Assembly: GCF_030758295.1 (NCBI RefSeq)
Contig: NZ_CP132335.1
Span: forward strand, 3,324,412 to 3,388,411
Source: Pararhizobium sp. IMCC21322
GTDB lineage: Bacteria > Pseudomonadota > Alphaproteobacteria > Rhizobiales > GCA-2746425
Reading direction: 5' to 3'
DNA length: 64,000 bases
Below the pieces are notes generated by a model. The model ran no database searches. It was given only the letters and a program-made list of their open reading frames with translations, and was not told the origin of the DNA. The position numbers and the translations under genes were made by a program. Shown here piece after piece: positions 25,131-34,310 of the stretch (positions within the stretch are counted from its first letter, which is position 1; every line of letters begins with the position of its first letter).

Positions 25131-27386
25131 TTATGCGACATCCTCGTGAAAATTCTGTGGTTGAAAATGTCTGAAAGACCGCGCCCTTACGCTTTCAATA
25201 ACACTCGGCAACTCGCCCGCAGGTACTGGTTTGGCATAATAATATCCTTGAGCCAGGTGAAACCCCAGCTCTTTGATTTTCTCATACTGCTCGTAGGTTT
25301 CAACACCTTCTGCAACAACTTTGTAATCGAGCGATCTGCCTAACTCTATCAGGGAACTGACAATCGCCTGATCTTCAGGGTCATCAACGATGTTGCTGAT
25401 AAATGTTCGTGCAATCTTGAGGAAAGTGTAAGGCAGTTCTTTCAAATGCGTGATTGAGGAATATCCGGTTCCAAAATCATCCAGGACGACCTCACACCCC
25501 ATTTCACGGAGCTCATGAAGCTTGTCAAAAAGCGCCTTGGAATTTGTTCCGAAGGTGGTTTTCTCTGTCACTTCAATCGCTAACTCTTTTGGTGACAGGC
25601 CATACCGTGCAAGAGAACTTACAATATCCAGGATAAAACCGTTGCGCAGCAGATTTGCCGCATTCACGTTAAAGCCAACGCGCTCAAATGGCACATTAGC
25701 CTCTTTCCAAACGGCCATGTCTCTGGTGACCTTATTGATCATCTGGCAACCGATCAGCTCACAGATCTCCCGATCTTCAAATACGTCGGAAAAGTCGGAC
25801 GCGCAGATGAGGCCTTTCTGGGGATGTTGCCACCGCACAAGCGCTTCAACACCCGCGACGCGGCCTGTACGCGTGCAAACCACCGGCTGATAGAATGGCA
25901 GAATTTGTGACGATTTGAGGCCGGCGCGAAACTCATTGAACAGCACCTGTCGTTGATAAAAGCTGGTTTTCATGTCGGGGCGGTATTCGCACGCTGTGGA
26001 TTTGCCTTTATCCTTCGCATCGTAAAGTGCCAGATCTGCATTGCGCATCAATTCAGGAAGTTCATCTCCGTCCTGGGGGAAGCGCGCAATTCCCACACTG
26101 AAAGACACATCAAAGGCCTCTTCGCTGCCGTCCATGTCGACCTGAAAGGACGATGAAAAGTCGAGATCATCAAACTTGATTTCATCGTTCCCGGAATTTT
26201 GAAACGACACAATCGCAAGCTCATCCCCACCAAGACGAGCGACCATGCTCCCCGGGGAGACCTTCGCTTTCAGCATTTCTGCAATTTGCCGCAATACCTG
26301 ATCGCCAACATGATGTCCGTAAAAGTCATTAATTTTCTTGAAATCATCAACATCGATGAGGAAAAGCGCACCATTGTAGCCTTCTGAAATTGCCTGCTTC
26401 AGCAGCTTCGGAACATTTTCCTGAAACGCGTTTCTGTTTGACAGCCCAGTCAAAATATCATGATGCGCCAGAAAATGTGCCTTCGCATCCGACTTGCGCC
26501 GGGCACGAAGGTTTTCAAAATGTCGAACAGCCGGATATCCAAATGAAAGAAACAGCAAAAGCAGAATGGTAGCACTGGCGACATACATTATGGCCTGATT
26601 GCGCGTGGCGATCTCATCCATGTCCACGAGCAACCTCAGGGCCAGCTTTGTTTCGTCACCGCGTTGGACGCGATGATAGATCTCCGCAACTGAATGATTG
26701 GACAAGGCTGAGCTATCCTGGGGAAGCAGGACCTTTTGCAGCTCTGCGTTCCAGACCAAATCAACAGATCGTTCATCAAGCGGCAGAAAGCTGCCCCATT
26801 GGCCCATGCCCGCATAATCATTCTGACTTCCAAACCTGGCATAGGACAGCAGATAGCGGACATCCATCAGGCTGCTGTGAAGTTCTGCTGCAAACCGGCT
26901 ATCGCCTGCATGTGTGTGGGTATGTTTGCTGCGATTGATGTAAGTTCCAGTATGTCGCTGTTTGGAGGTCTGAGTGGCAGCCCCTTCATCAGTCAACTGT
27001 GCGCCGGATCCTGAATCTCCGGACCCTGTGCCTGATGTGTCGCTGTCAAAATAGGAGAGGTTTGAAAATGTGGCAACGCAGGCACAATCGGCGTCGATAA
27101 AGTCGATTTGAAAGATTTTACTGACAGCAAATAATTCGGAGACCGCATCAACCACAACACCAAGCTTGGCATTGGAAACAATCACCTCTTCTGCGTCGCC
27201 CGACAAGGTCGGCAAGTCATCGCCCAGCCGGTTATCCAGATAGTGCGACCAGTCACGGCCAATCCCGCTGGCCTGTTTCGTCAACATCAAATTGAGCGAA
27301 TGATCAGCCGCCAGTTTTGCCACCAAAAGGAAGCAAAGGCCTGACGCCGCAATGACCGCAAGAGTTTTTGTTTTTATGTGCTTCAT
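25131..27386 (-). CDS. Membrane-bound GGDEF-EAL protein (cyclic-di-GMP turnover)
   Basis: 751 residues from ATG 27386, the second of two adjacent ATGs, which is better spaced from AAGGTGG. An N-terminal helix and a second helix near residue 270 bracket a periplasmic sensor region of about 235 residues containing a low-complexity Gly/Ser/Thr stretch. The GGDEF domain has the variant GGDEL and no RxxD inhibitory site before it. The EAL domain keeps the residues needed for phosphodiesterase activity: VEALVRWQHP, NVNAANL, EVTEKTTF, LDDFGTGYSS, the Lys in LKIA, VVAEGVET and LAQGYYYAKP. The protein is therefore likely a phosphodiesterase, with the cyclase half active or acting as a GTP sensor. Confidence 0.92.
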   Translation of the reverse strand: MKHIKTKTLAVIAASGLCFLLVAKLAADHSLNLMLTKQASGIGRDWSHYLDNRLGDDLPTLSGDAEEVIVSNAKLGVVVDAVSELFAVSKIFQIDFIDADCACVATFSNLSYFDSDTSGTGSGDSGSGAQLTDEGAATQTSKQRHTGTYINRSKHTHTHAGDSRFAAELHSSLMDVRYLLSYARFGSQNDYAGMGQWGSFLPLDERSVDLVWNAELQKVLLPQDSSALSNHSVAEIYHRVQRGDETKLALRLLVDMDEIATRNQAIMYVASATILLLLFLSFGYPAVRHFENLRARRKSDAKAHFLAHHDILTGLSNRNAFQENVPKLLKQAISEGYNGALFLIDVDDFKKINDFYGHHVGDQVLRQIAEMLKAKVSPGSMVARLGGDELAIVSFQNSGNDEIKFDDLDFSSSFQVDMDGSEEAFDVSFSVGIARFPQDGDELPELMRNADLALYDAKDKGKSTACEYRPDMKTSFYQRQVLFNEFRAGLKSSQILPFYQPVVCTRTGRVAGVEALVRWQHPQKGLICASDFSDVFEDREICELIGCQMINKVTRDMAVWKEANVPFERVGFNVNAANLLRNGFILDIVSSLARYGLSPKELAIEVTEKTTFGTNSKALFDKLHELREMGCEVVLDDFGTGYSSITHLKELPYTFLKIARTFISNIVDDPEDQAIVSSLIELGRSLDYKVVAEGVETYEQYEKIKELGFHLAQGYYYAKPVPAGELPSVIESVRARSFRHFQPQNFHEDVA

Positions 27387-27537
27387 CATCCACCTTAAAC
27401 GCGTGCGGATTATGATGTTAATTTCTTAAATTCGGACCAATTGATATCGCTAATAAAGCGTTGTTATTATGTGTCAAATTTGAAATAGATATCTGAACCG
27501 AAGAAAAACGCACAAATCGGAAAACCCTGGATTTTCT

Positions 27538-27993
27538 ATGACCATAAGTATTTATATTGATGCCGATGCTTGTCCGGTCAAAGATGAAATTTACAAGGTG
27601 GCTTTTCGTTACAATGTGCCTGTTTGGGTTGTCAGCAACAGCTTCATGCGCATACCGGATCATCCACTTGTCAGCCGTATGATTGTAAGCGCTGGACCGG
27701 ATGTGGCAGATGATTATATCGCCGAGCGAGCAGACGAAAATTGTGTGGTCATAACAGCGGATATATTGCTCGCCGAGCGGTGTTTGAACTCAAATGCCAT
27801 TGTCATCAGCCCCAGCGGGAAACCATTCACGGAAAACTCTATAGGCAGTGCCGTGGCGACACGCGCATTAATGGAAGGCCTGCGTTCAACAGGTGATATC
27901 ACCGGCGGGCCGCCACCGTTTTCAAAAGCGGACCGCTCCAGATTTTTATCCGCAATGGACCAGGCGCTGGTTCGCTTGAAACGGAAAACCTGA
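27538..27993 (+). CDS. UPF0178 / YaiI family protein (DUF188)
   Basis: 151 residues, the normal family length. It opens with the hallmark IYIDADACPVKDEIYKVAFR and has the later segments SAGPDVADDYIAERA and ITADILLAERCL, with acidic residues arranged as in PIN-like nucleases. The family has no firmly established function. A nuclease-like role is suggested by the fold. It stands alone between the minus-strand GGDEF-EAL and TauE genes. Confidence 0.9.
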   Translation: MTISIYIDADACPVKDEIYKVAFRYNVPVWVVSNSFMRIPDHPLVSRMIVSAGPDVADDYIAERADENCVVITADILLAERCLNSNAIVISPSGKPFTENSIGSAVATRALMEGLRSTGDITGGPPPFSKADRSRFLSAMDQALVRLKRKT

Positions 27994-28029
27994 TGGGCCG
28001 TCGGTTTAACTGCTAAGCTGTTTTACCGG

Positions 28030-28782
28030 CTAAAATGCCAGACGTAGCAATCCCAGTGACGCAAGGCCAATCAGCAGCCAAAGTGCCAGAGCCTTGAATG
28101 ATTCCGGACTGGAGCGCACAAATTGACGACTGCCCAAAAACACGCCCATGGCCATGGGAACCAGGAAAATCACGAACCGTATCATCACATCATCGGTAAT
28201 GATGCCTGATCCGAAGGTAAACGCTGTCGCATAGATATTGCCAAGCAGCAGAAATGCCACAATGGACGCGCGCGTCACGGCTGCAGAAGCCGAGTTCGCG
28301 AGCATCAGCAGCACCACCGGCAAACCGCCCACTGCGCTCACCCCGTTGACCGCACCGGATATGATTCCGGTGCCGAAAATCGACACAGCATAATTGGCCG
28401 CACGAAACACAAAACCGCGCAGCAGCGCAAAGCTGATGACCAGAATGATGACGGAAATAATGATCCTGACCAGCGCCTGATCCACATGGATCAAGGCGTA
28501 TAAGCCCAGTGGAGCGCCAATCACGTAGCCCATCAGCAGCCAGACCAGAAGTCTTCGGCTGACCGAACGCCACACCGCAGGCAGCATGCCCACACTGGCA
28601 GCAATCTCCAGCATGAACACGAAGGGAATAACTTCAACCGGTGGTAGAACCAAAGTCAGGCTGGCCACCACAAGCGCGGACAATCCAAATCCACAATAGC
28701 CCCGGATCAGCCCTGCTATGAACACTGCGGCAAGGCAATAGGCCAGCATTCCCAGGCTCAAATTGCCGATGACTGTGTCCAC
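28030..28782 (-). CDS. TauE/SafE family membrane protein (putative anion exporter)
   Basis: 250 residues with about eight hydrophobic helices arranged as two repeats, the standard TauE/SafE layout. The early segment GLIRGYCGFGLSALVVASL corresponds to the G-GGG-hydrophobic motif of the family. GTG 28782 has AGGGGG upstream. Members export sulfite, sulfoacetate or related anions, but most are uncharacterised. The stop of the gcvP gene upstream on the same strand lies 42 bases away, so some readthrough from the glycine cleavage operon is possible. Confidence 0.88.
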   Translation of the reverse strand: MDTVIGNLSLGMLAYCLAAVFIAGLIRGYCGFGLSALVVASLTLVLPPVEVIPFVFMLEIAASVGMLPAVWRSVSRRLLVWLLMGYVIGAPLGLYALIHVDQALVRIIISVIILVISFALLRGFVFRAANYAVSIFGTGIISGAVNGVSAVGGLPVVLLMLANSASAAVTRASIVAFLLLGNIYATAFTFGSGIITDDVMIRFVIFLVPMAMGVFLGSRQFVRSSPESFKALALWLLIGLASLGLLRLAF

Positions 28783-28824
28783 AATACCCCCTACCCGTCA
28801 GAACAATCCAATCGGGTACACTTC

Positions 28825-31623
28825 TTAAGCACCGACCGCATAATCTTCCATGGGCGGGCAGGAACAAACCAGATTTCTGTCGCCGTGAACATTGTCCACG
28901 CGTGACACAGGCATCCAGTATTTTGTGGCCGTATCGACGCCTTTTGGATAGGCCGCTATTTTGCGACTATAGGGGTGGCTCCATGCATCCGCGGTCACTT
29001 CTTCTGCCGTATGTGGCGCATTGTGGAGCGGGTTATCGTCCTGCGGCCACTCACCTCCCTCAATGCATGCAGCCTCTTCGCGAATGGCAATCATGGCATC
29101 CACAAATCGGTCAATTTCTGACAAAGGTTCAGATTCTGTTGGCTCGACCATCAAGGTTCCGGCAACCGGCCAGGACATGGTCGGGGCATGAAAACCGTAA
29201 TCAATCAATCGCTTGGCAACATCATCAACGGTCACGCCGGCGCTTTCTTTCAGGGGTCGCACGTCAACAATGCACTCATGGGCGACCCGGTTGTTCTTGC
29301 CGGTGAACAGGATCGGATAATGATCTTTAAGCCGCTCGGCGATGTAGTTGGCATTCAAAATTGCAATCTCGCTGGCGGTCTTCAGACCATTGCCGCCCAG
29401 CATGCGGATATACATCCACGAAATTGGCAGTATCGATGCAGAGCCCTCCGGCGCGGCTGACACAGCCCCGTTTGAGCCCAATGCTACATGACCTGGCAAA
29501 TGCGGAACCAGTTGCCTTGCAACGCCGATCGGGCCAACACCTGGCCCGCCACCGCCATGGGGAATACAGAATGTCTTGTGCAAATTCATGTGGCAGACAT
29601 CGGCACCCAAATCTCCAGGTCTGGCCAGTCCTACCAGGGCGTTCAAATTGGCCCCGTCCAAATAGACCTGACCACCATGTTCGTGCACCTTTGCGCAGAT
29701 TTCCCGAATTTCGGCTTCGAACACACCATGCGTTGATGGATACGTAATCATCAAAGCCGCAAGATTGTCTGAATGTTGTTCAGCCTTTGCTGTGAGATCA
29801 GCAAGATCCACATCACCCTCATCGTTACAGCGCACAACAACCACACTGTAACCAGCCATTTGAGCGGATGCCGGATTGGTGCCATGGGCCGAAGATGGGA
29901 TCAGGCAAATATTGCGGTGCCCCTGTCCGTTCGCCTCATGATAACCACGAATGGCGAGCAGCCCGGCAAATTCGCCCTGACTGCCGGCGTTGGGTTGCAA
30001 ACTGACCTTTGCAAATCCAGTGAGCTCTGACAGCCAGCGGTCCAGATCATCAATCATGATTGCATAGCCGCGACGATGAGAGGCAGGAGACAGCGGATGG
30101 ATATTTCCGGTTTTCGCCCAGGTCACCGGCATCATTTCCGCAGCCGAATTCAGCTTCATTGTGCAGGAACCCAATGGGATCATGGCCCGGTCAAGTGCCA
30201 GATCCTTGTCCATCAACTTGCGCAACAGCCGCATCATCTCGGTTTCCGACCGGCAACTGTGGAAAATATCCTGTGACAGAAACCTTTCGCTCTCGCGTTC
30301 TGCTGTTAGCGCGCTGCTTGCTGCCATGGCAACTTTGACGCCAAACAAGCCGCAGAGCGCCTCCAGATCAGCTTCTGATGACGTTTCATCAAACGCGATC
30401 GATATCGTGTCAGAATTGACTTTTCGCAGCAGATAGCCAAGCTTTTCCGCTTCATCACATAATGCTTGCGCCTTGGTGGTGCTACTGACCGTGACCGCAT
30501 CAAAATAATGACTGGCACCGGTTGTATAGCCGCCCTGTTGCAAGGAACTCGTAAGCCGGTTGGCCAATGCGTGAACCCGTTTTGCAATGGCAGCCAGGCC
30601 AACCGGCCCGTGCCAAATGGCATAGGCAGCAGCCATATTGGCCAGAAGTGCCTGTGCGGTGCAAATGTTGGAAGTCGCTTTTTCACGCCGAATGTGCTGC
30701 TCCCGTGTCTGCAGCGCCAACCGATAGGCAGGGCGACCATGTGCATCAATGGACTCACCAATCAAACGGCCCGGAACAAGCCGGGTCAAAGCCGATGACG
30801 CTGCCATATAGGCTGCGTGTGGCCCTCCATTGCCCAGTGGTACGCCGAAGCGCTGCATGGCACCGACACAGATATCTGCACCCCACTGCCCCGGCGGCTG
30901 CAACAACACAAGAGACAGCGGATCAGCTGATACAATGACAAGAGCACCAACGGCCTTTGCCGCATCCACAATACTTGCCGGATCGCTCAACGCGCCTTCA
31001 GTATCGGGGAGCTGCAGAATAACGGCCGCCACATCGCCATCCATCTCACCATCATCTACGGTAAATCCGATCGTGGACGCGCGGGTGTTCAGGACATCAA
31101 GGGTCTGTGGGTGCAATTTGCTGGCGATGACAATGCGGTGCCGCTTCTGACGGTGATGGCGATACGCCATACCGGCAGCTTCTGCCACCGCGGTTGCTTC
31201 ATCCAGAAGCGAAGCATTGGCAATTGGCAAGCCCGTCAATTCAGCCACAAGTGTCTGGAAATGAAACAGCATTTCCAGACGGCCTTGAGATATTTCCGGC
31301 TGATACGGCGTGTAGGATGTATACCAGCCCGGGTTTTCAAGCAGATTTCTCTGGATGACCGGTGGCACATGTGTGCCATGATAGCCCTGCCCGATCATGG
31401 ATTTGGCAACGATGTTCTGCTCCATCTTGCCGAAGAGTTCTGCAAGAGCCGCTTCTTCACCAATGCCATCTGGAATATTCAGAGTGCCCTCCATCCGGAT
31501 TTTGGACGGGACGGTCTGCCCGATCATCGCCTCCAAAGAAGTCATCCCCAAAGTGTTGAGCATGGAACGCTGATCCTGAATGCCAGGTCCAATATGACGC
31601 GCGAGAAACGGGCTGTCTGTCAT
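28825..31623 (-). CDS. gcvP: Glycine dehydrogenase (decarboxylating), P-protein
   Basis: 932 residues, a single-chain P-protein slightly shorter than the about 957 residues of E. coli. It decarboxylates glycine with pyridoxal phosphate and passes the aminomethyl group to lipoyl-GcvH. The cofactor-binding segment [19 protein letters not shown] with its lysine is present near residue 680, and [15 protein letters not shown] and [14 protein letters not shown] lie before it. The N-terminal half begins with the usual FLARHIGP. It is the third gene of gcvT-gcvH-gcvP, under control of the glycine riboswitch at 33190-33420. Confidence 0.97.
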   Translation of the reverse strand: MTDSPFLARHIGPGIQDQRSMLNTLGMTSLEAMIGQTVPSKIRMEGTLNIPDGIGEEAALAELFGKMEQNIVAKSMIGQGYHGTHVPPVIQRNLLENPGWYTSYTPYQPEISQGRLEMLFHFQTLVAELTGLPIANASLLDEATAVAEAAGMAYRHHRQKRHRIVIASKLHPQTLDVLNTRASTIGFTVDDGEMDGDVAAVILQLPDTEGALSDPASIVDAAKAVGALVIVSADPLSLVLLQPPGQWGADICVGAMQRFGVPLGNGGPHAAYMAASSALTRLVPGRLIGESIDAHGRPAYRLALQTREQHIRREKATSNICTAQALLANMAAAYAIWHGPVGLAAIAKRVHALANRLTSSLQQGGYTTGASHYFDAVTVSSTTKAQALCDEAEKLGYLLRKVNSDTISIAFDETSSEADLEALCGLFGVKVAMAASSALTAERESERFLSQDIFHSCRSETEMMRLLRKLMDKDLALDRAMIPLGSCTMKLNSAAEMMPVTWAKTGNIHPLSPASHRRGYAIMIDDLDRWLSELTGFAKVSLQPNAGSQGEFAGLLAIRGYHEANGQGHRNICLIPSSAHGTNPASAQMAGYSVVVVRCNDEGDVDLADLTAKAEQHSDNLAALMITYPSTHGVFEAEIREICAKVHEHGGQVYLDGANLNALVGLARPGDLGADVCHMNLHKTFCIPHGGGGPGVGPIGVARQLVPHLPGHVALGSNGAVSAAPEGSASILPISWMYIRMLGGNGLKTASEIAILNANYIAERLKDHYPILFTGKNNRVAHECIVDVRPLKESAGVTVDDVAKRLIDYGFHAPTMSWPVAGTLMVEPTESEPLSEIDRFVDAMIAIREEAACIEGGEWPQDDNPLHNAPHTAEEVTADAWSHPYSRKIAAYPKGVDTATKYWMPVSRVDNVHGDRNLVCSCPPMEDYAVGA

Positions 31624-31660
31624 TGTAAAATTCTCCGGGAGGGGCTGTTTGGCTAAAGGA

Positions 31661-32029
31661 TCAGGAAATCTGGGCGGTATAGGAAGCTAAATCCAGCAAT
31701 TGCTCCAACTCATCCGGTTTGGAGAGCTTCATCTTATAAAGCCAACCGCCCCCTTCAGCATCTGCATTGACCAGAGCAGCCTCATTGGCGAGTGTTTCGT
31801 TGATCTCGACAATTTCGCCCGATGCTGGCGCATAAACATCGGAAGCCGCCTTTACGGATTCCACAACCACCACATCATCACCTTGCTCCACACTTGTGCC
31901 GGTGGTCGGCAGATCTACAAACACAAGATCGCCCAACTGCTCCTGTGCGTGGTTGGTAATGCCAACAGTCGCAACGTCACCCTCGACGCGCAGCCATTCG
32001 TGCTCTTCGGTGTAGTAAGTTGTGCTCAT
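31661..32029 (-). CDS. gcvH: Glycine cleavage system H protein
   Basis: 122 residues. Lys60 in the motif [15 protein letters not shown] is the lipoate attachment site, and the GE-V-E-N segment after it is intact. It starts with the usual TYYTEEHEW. The lipoyl arm moves the aminomethyl group among the P, T and L proteins. It lies 27 bases after gcvT and 37 before gcvP. No L-protein gene is present in the window, which is normal since lipoamide dehydrogenase is shared with other complexes. Confidence 0.97.
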   Translation of the reverse strand: MSTTYYTEEHEWLRVEGDVATVGITNHAQEQLGDLVFVDLPTTGTSVEQGDDVVVVESVKAASDVYAPASGEIVEINETLANEAALVNADAEGGGWLYKMKLSKPDELEQLLDLASYTAQIS

Positions 32030-32056
32030 TTTTGTGTCTTCCTTTGCAAGGTGAAA

Positions 32057-33133
32057 TTATCGTTTGTACTGATGTGGAACAAAAGGCAGTTTTGCCCGCT
32101 GCATGGGAATTTTCTTGCCCCGAACTTCCGCAAATATGGGCTTATCGGCAGCGGAAACAGCAATAAGCCCCAAGGCCACACCGCTTTCGATTGAAGGCCC
32201 ATAGCCGCCGGATGTCACAACACCAATCTCAGACCCGGCATCATCCAGAAGCAGCGCACCTGCCCGCACCGGCATGCGCCCATCCGGCACCAGCCCGACC
32301 CGCATACGTTTGCGCCCGGCGCTGATCTTCTCTGCCAGCGCCTTTGCGCCAATAAAAGTCCCCCCAGAGCGCAGTTCCTGGGGAATTGCCCAGATTAACC
32401 CGGCTTCATGAGGACTGATCGTATCGGAAAGATCCTGACCGTAAAGAGAGAGCCCCGCTTCCAGTCGCAAACTGTCGCGCGCACCCAAACCAATGGCTCT
32501 GACACGCTCATCGCTCAACAACGCACGGGCAAATGCGTCGCAATCCGCCTCTGGCATTGCAATCTCAAAACCGTCTTCGCCGGTATAGCCACTTCTGGAC
32601 AGGAACCAGCCCGGTTTTGGCTCAATACCTGTCATGAAGTCCATCCGGGATACGGCAAAACCATGATCTGCCAGCACAGCTTCAGCCTGAGGTCCCTGCA
32701 ACGCCAGAAAACCGCGCGGTATCACATTGACGGACACGTCAAACGCTTCCGCATGCGCTTTGATATGAGCGACATCCTTTTCCGCGCAGCCTGCATTAGC
32801 GACCACAAGATATCGCAGTTCATCCAACCGGGTGATAATCAAATCATCAACAATGCCAGCATCATCGTTCAAGAAGAACGTATAGCGGGATGCATTGATG
32901 CCCTGCTCACTGGCTACATAAGGGCATAGATGCTCGATCAGTGCGGCGGCCTGACGCCCCGCAATCTCCACATGCACCATATGAGAAATATCGAACAATC
33001 CTGCAGAAGCCCGCGTATGCAAATGCTCTTTCATCACCCCCAAGGGGTAGAACAAAGGCATATCATAGCCCGCAAACGCGCCCATTTTGGCGCCTTCGGC
33101 AATATGCAGATCATATAGAGGGGTCTGTTTCAT
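32057..33133 (-). CDS. gcvT: Aminomethyltransferase, glycine cleavage T protein
   Basis: 358 residues from ATG 33133, which has GGGAG upstream. The frame is open to 33169 but that stretch lies in the riboswitch leader. The protein moves the one-carbon unit to tetrahydrofolate and releases ammonia. Typical segments are GAKMGAFAGYDMPLFYP, GLFDISHM, the substrate-binding SRSGYTGEDGFEI and GLGARDSLRLEAGL. It is the first gene of the operon, so its translation or transcription is the immediate target of the glycine riboswitch. Confidence 0.96.
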   Translation of the reverse strand: MKQTPLYDLHIAEGAKMGAFAGYDMPLFYPLGVMKEHLHTRASAGLFDISHMVHVEIAGRQAAALIEHLCPYVASEQGINASRYTFFLNDDAGIVDDLIITRLDELRYLVVANAGCAEKDVAHIKAHAEAFDVSVNVIPRGFLALQGPQAEAVLADHGFAVSRMDFMTGIEPKPGWFLSRSGYTGEDGFEIAMPEADCDAFARALLSDERVRAIGLGARDSLRLEAGLSLYGQDLSDTISPHEAGLIWAIPQELRSGGTFIGAKALAEKISAGRKRMRVGLVPDGRMPVRAGALLLDDAGSEIGVVTSGGYGPSIESGVALGLIAVSAADKPIFAEVRGKKIPMQRAKLPFVPHQYKR

Positions 33134-33189
33134 ATGGGCTCCCGACATCAAACAACAGAAATCGTCCACTGCAAGAATTGCAATGGCCG

Positions 33190-33420
33190 ACCCCTCTGTC
33201 TAAAGCCTGAGAGACTTGCGCAACCGCTTGTTGACAATGATAAGCCGACAGACAATTGCACTTACACCTTCGGCGCGAACCAACCAGTTCGACTTTCCAG
33301 AGTGCTTTTCCGACAACGGTCCTTTTGCCTGAGAGATTATGGGCATTTTCACCTTCGGCGGCATCGATCCTGACTGGTCAAAACTGACTGGTCAGAGCTG
33401 ATACCCTCTCCCGTTGTCGG
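33190..33420 (-). ncRNA. Tandem glycine riboswitch upstream of gcvT
   Basis: Reading the minus strand from 33420, the first aptamer has CGGGAGAGGG, then GCCGCCGAAGG, then CTCTCAGGCAAAAGGACCG. The second aptamer follows with GCACTCTGG, GCGCCGAAGG and CTCTCAGGCTTTAGACAGAG. These are the conserved P1/P2/P3 junction elements of two glycine aptamers joined by a short linker. A near-palindromic TGACCAGTCA occurs twice in a variable arm of the first aptamer. It ends 56 bases before gcvT. Glycine binding normally turns such operons on. Confidence 0.92.
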
Positions 33421-33522
33421 CCCGGACTCGTCCGGACAGCGCAACAAGGCTAGCTCAAAAACAAATCCATGTCATCATAGGCAAAGGTTGAAAGTCAGCA
33501 TCAGTAGAAATAATTTGATACC

Positions 33523-33532
33523 TTGGTACCAA
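33523..33532. promoter_or_regulatory. Palindrome upstream of the small RHH-like gene
   Basis: TTGGTACCAA is a perfect 10-base palindrome, with GATACC (33517) and AGTACC (33541) half-sites on either side, close to the start at 33550. Ribbon-helix-helix repressors often bind repeated short palindromes over their own promoter. Confidence 0.35.
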
Positions 33533-33549
33533 TGCATTAAAGTACCAAA

Positions 33550-33804
33550 ATGACAAATCCAATTGAACGTGTACAAACTGGCATTCGCATCGAGAAGCGA
33601 TTGCTGAAAGTCCTCAAGGGCCTTGCCGAGCAACTCGACATGACATTGGCCGATCTGCTGGAAGGGATGGCGCTGCATTGCTTTGAAGGCAAGCAGCCAT
33701 TTTCACAGCAGACTTTGCTGAAAATTGAACAATTGAAGGCGGTTTACGACCTGGACCTTACCGCCTCCGACAGTCACGCAATGCAGGAGACAGACGTCCC
33801 TTAA
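33550..33804 (+). CDS. Small ribbon-helix-helix-like protein
   Basis: 84 residues. Residues 5-45 have the pattern of a ribbon-helix-helix DNA-binding unit: a short strand TGIRIEK, a helix KVLKGLAEQL and a turn before a second helix LADLLEGMALHCF. The C-terminal third is charged and probably disordered. No ribosome binding site precedes the ATG, so it may be translated from a leaderless mRNA. A perfect palindrome overlaps its promoter. It converges on the cytochrome gene with a four-base overlap of the stop codons. Confidence 0.6.
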   Translation: MTNPIERVQTGIRIEKRLLKVLKGLAEQLDMTLADLLEGMALHCFEGKQPFSQQTLLKIEQLKAVYDLDLTASDSHAMQETDVP

Positions 33805-34190
33805 TCTTCCTGAACGGCTTTCAAATAATTCAGCAGATCAGTCAAATCATCCACAGATAACTCAAATGTCGGCATGTCAGGGTGTCCGACATAAATCCCC
33901 TCGGCAAAGGCCTCCTCGAGGTTCTCAACCGGATACAGCCGCGCAATATAGCGAAACGGCACAGCTTCGGGATGCGTGCTCGTGCCCTCCGAGCCGACTT
34001 CGTGACAGGTTGCACATCTGTCCTGTGCCAATGTCTGACCTCTGAGCACCGATTTCAACTCGTCATTGTTCAAATGAGACGCGGCGACCGCTGGCAATGC
34101 CAGACCGCTAGCAAAGAATGCCGCCAGGCAAGTCACACGTGTAGAGCTTTCAATCCATCCCATATTCTGGCCCGTCCTTTTGGTTGACAT
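33801..34190 (-). CDS. Periplasmic c-type cytochrome
   Basis: 129 residues from ATG 34190. An internal ATG at 34163 is possible and has AAAAGG about 12 bases upstream. A signal peptide ends near AVAAS. The single haem motif CATCH lies at residues 59-63 and the methionine ligand is probably in GHPDMPTFEL. This is the class I, short monohaem type that shuttles electrons in the periplasm. Its partner is unknown; no oxidase or dehydrogenase gene is adjacent. Confidence 0.88.
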   Translation of the reverse strand: MSTKRTGQNMGWIESSTRVTCLAAFFASGLALPAVAASHLNNDELKSVLRGQTLAQDRCATCHEVGSEGTSTHPEAVPFRYIARLYPVENLEEAFAEGIYVGHPDMPTFELSVDDLTDLLNYLKAVQED

Positions 34191-34230
34191 TCATTTGTTG
34201 TGGGCACCGACATCTGAATCAGAAATGCCC

Positions 34231-34264
34231 ATAAACAAAAGACCCCGCCTTGCCGGGCGGGGCC
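34231..34264 (-). terminator. Rho-independent terminator of tig
   Basis: On the minus strand, GGCCCCGCC and GGCGGGGTC form a nine-base stem around a six-base loop and are followed by TTTTGTTTAT. It lies 47 bases after the trigger factor stop codon. Confidence 0.88.
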
Positions 34265-34310
34265 TTGATGCAGATCAAAATGTCAGAAAAGGCCGTGAGG
34301 CAATCAGACT

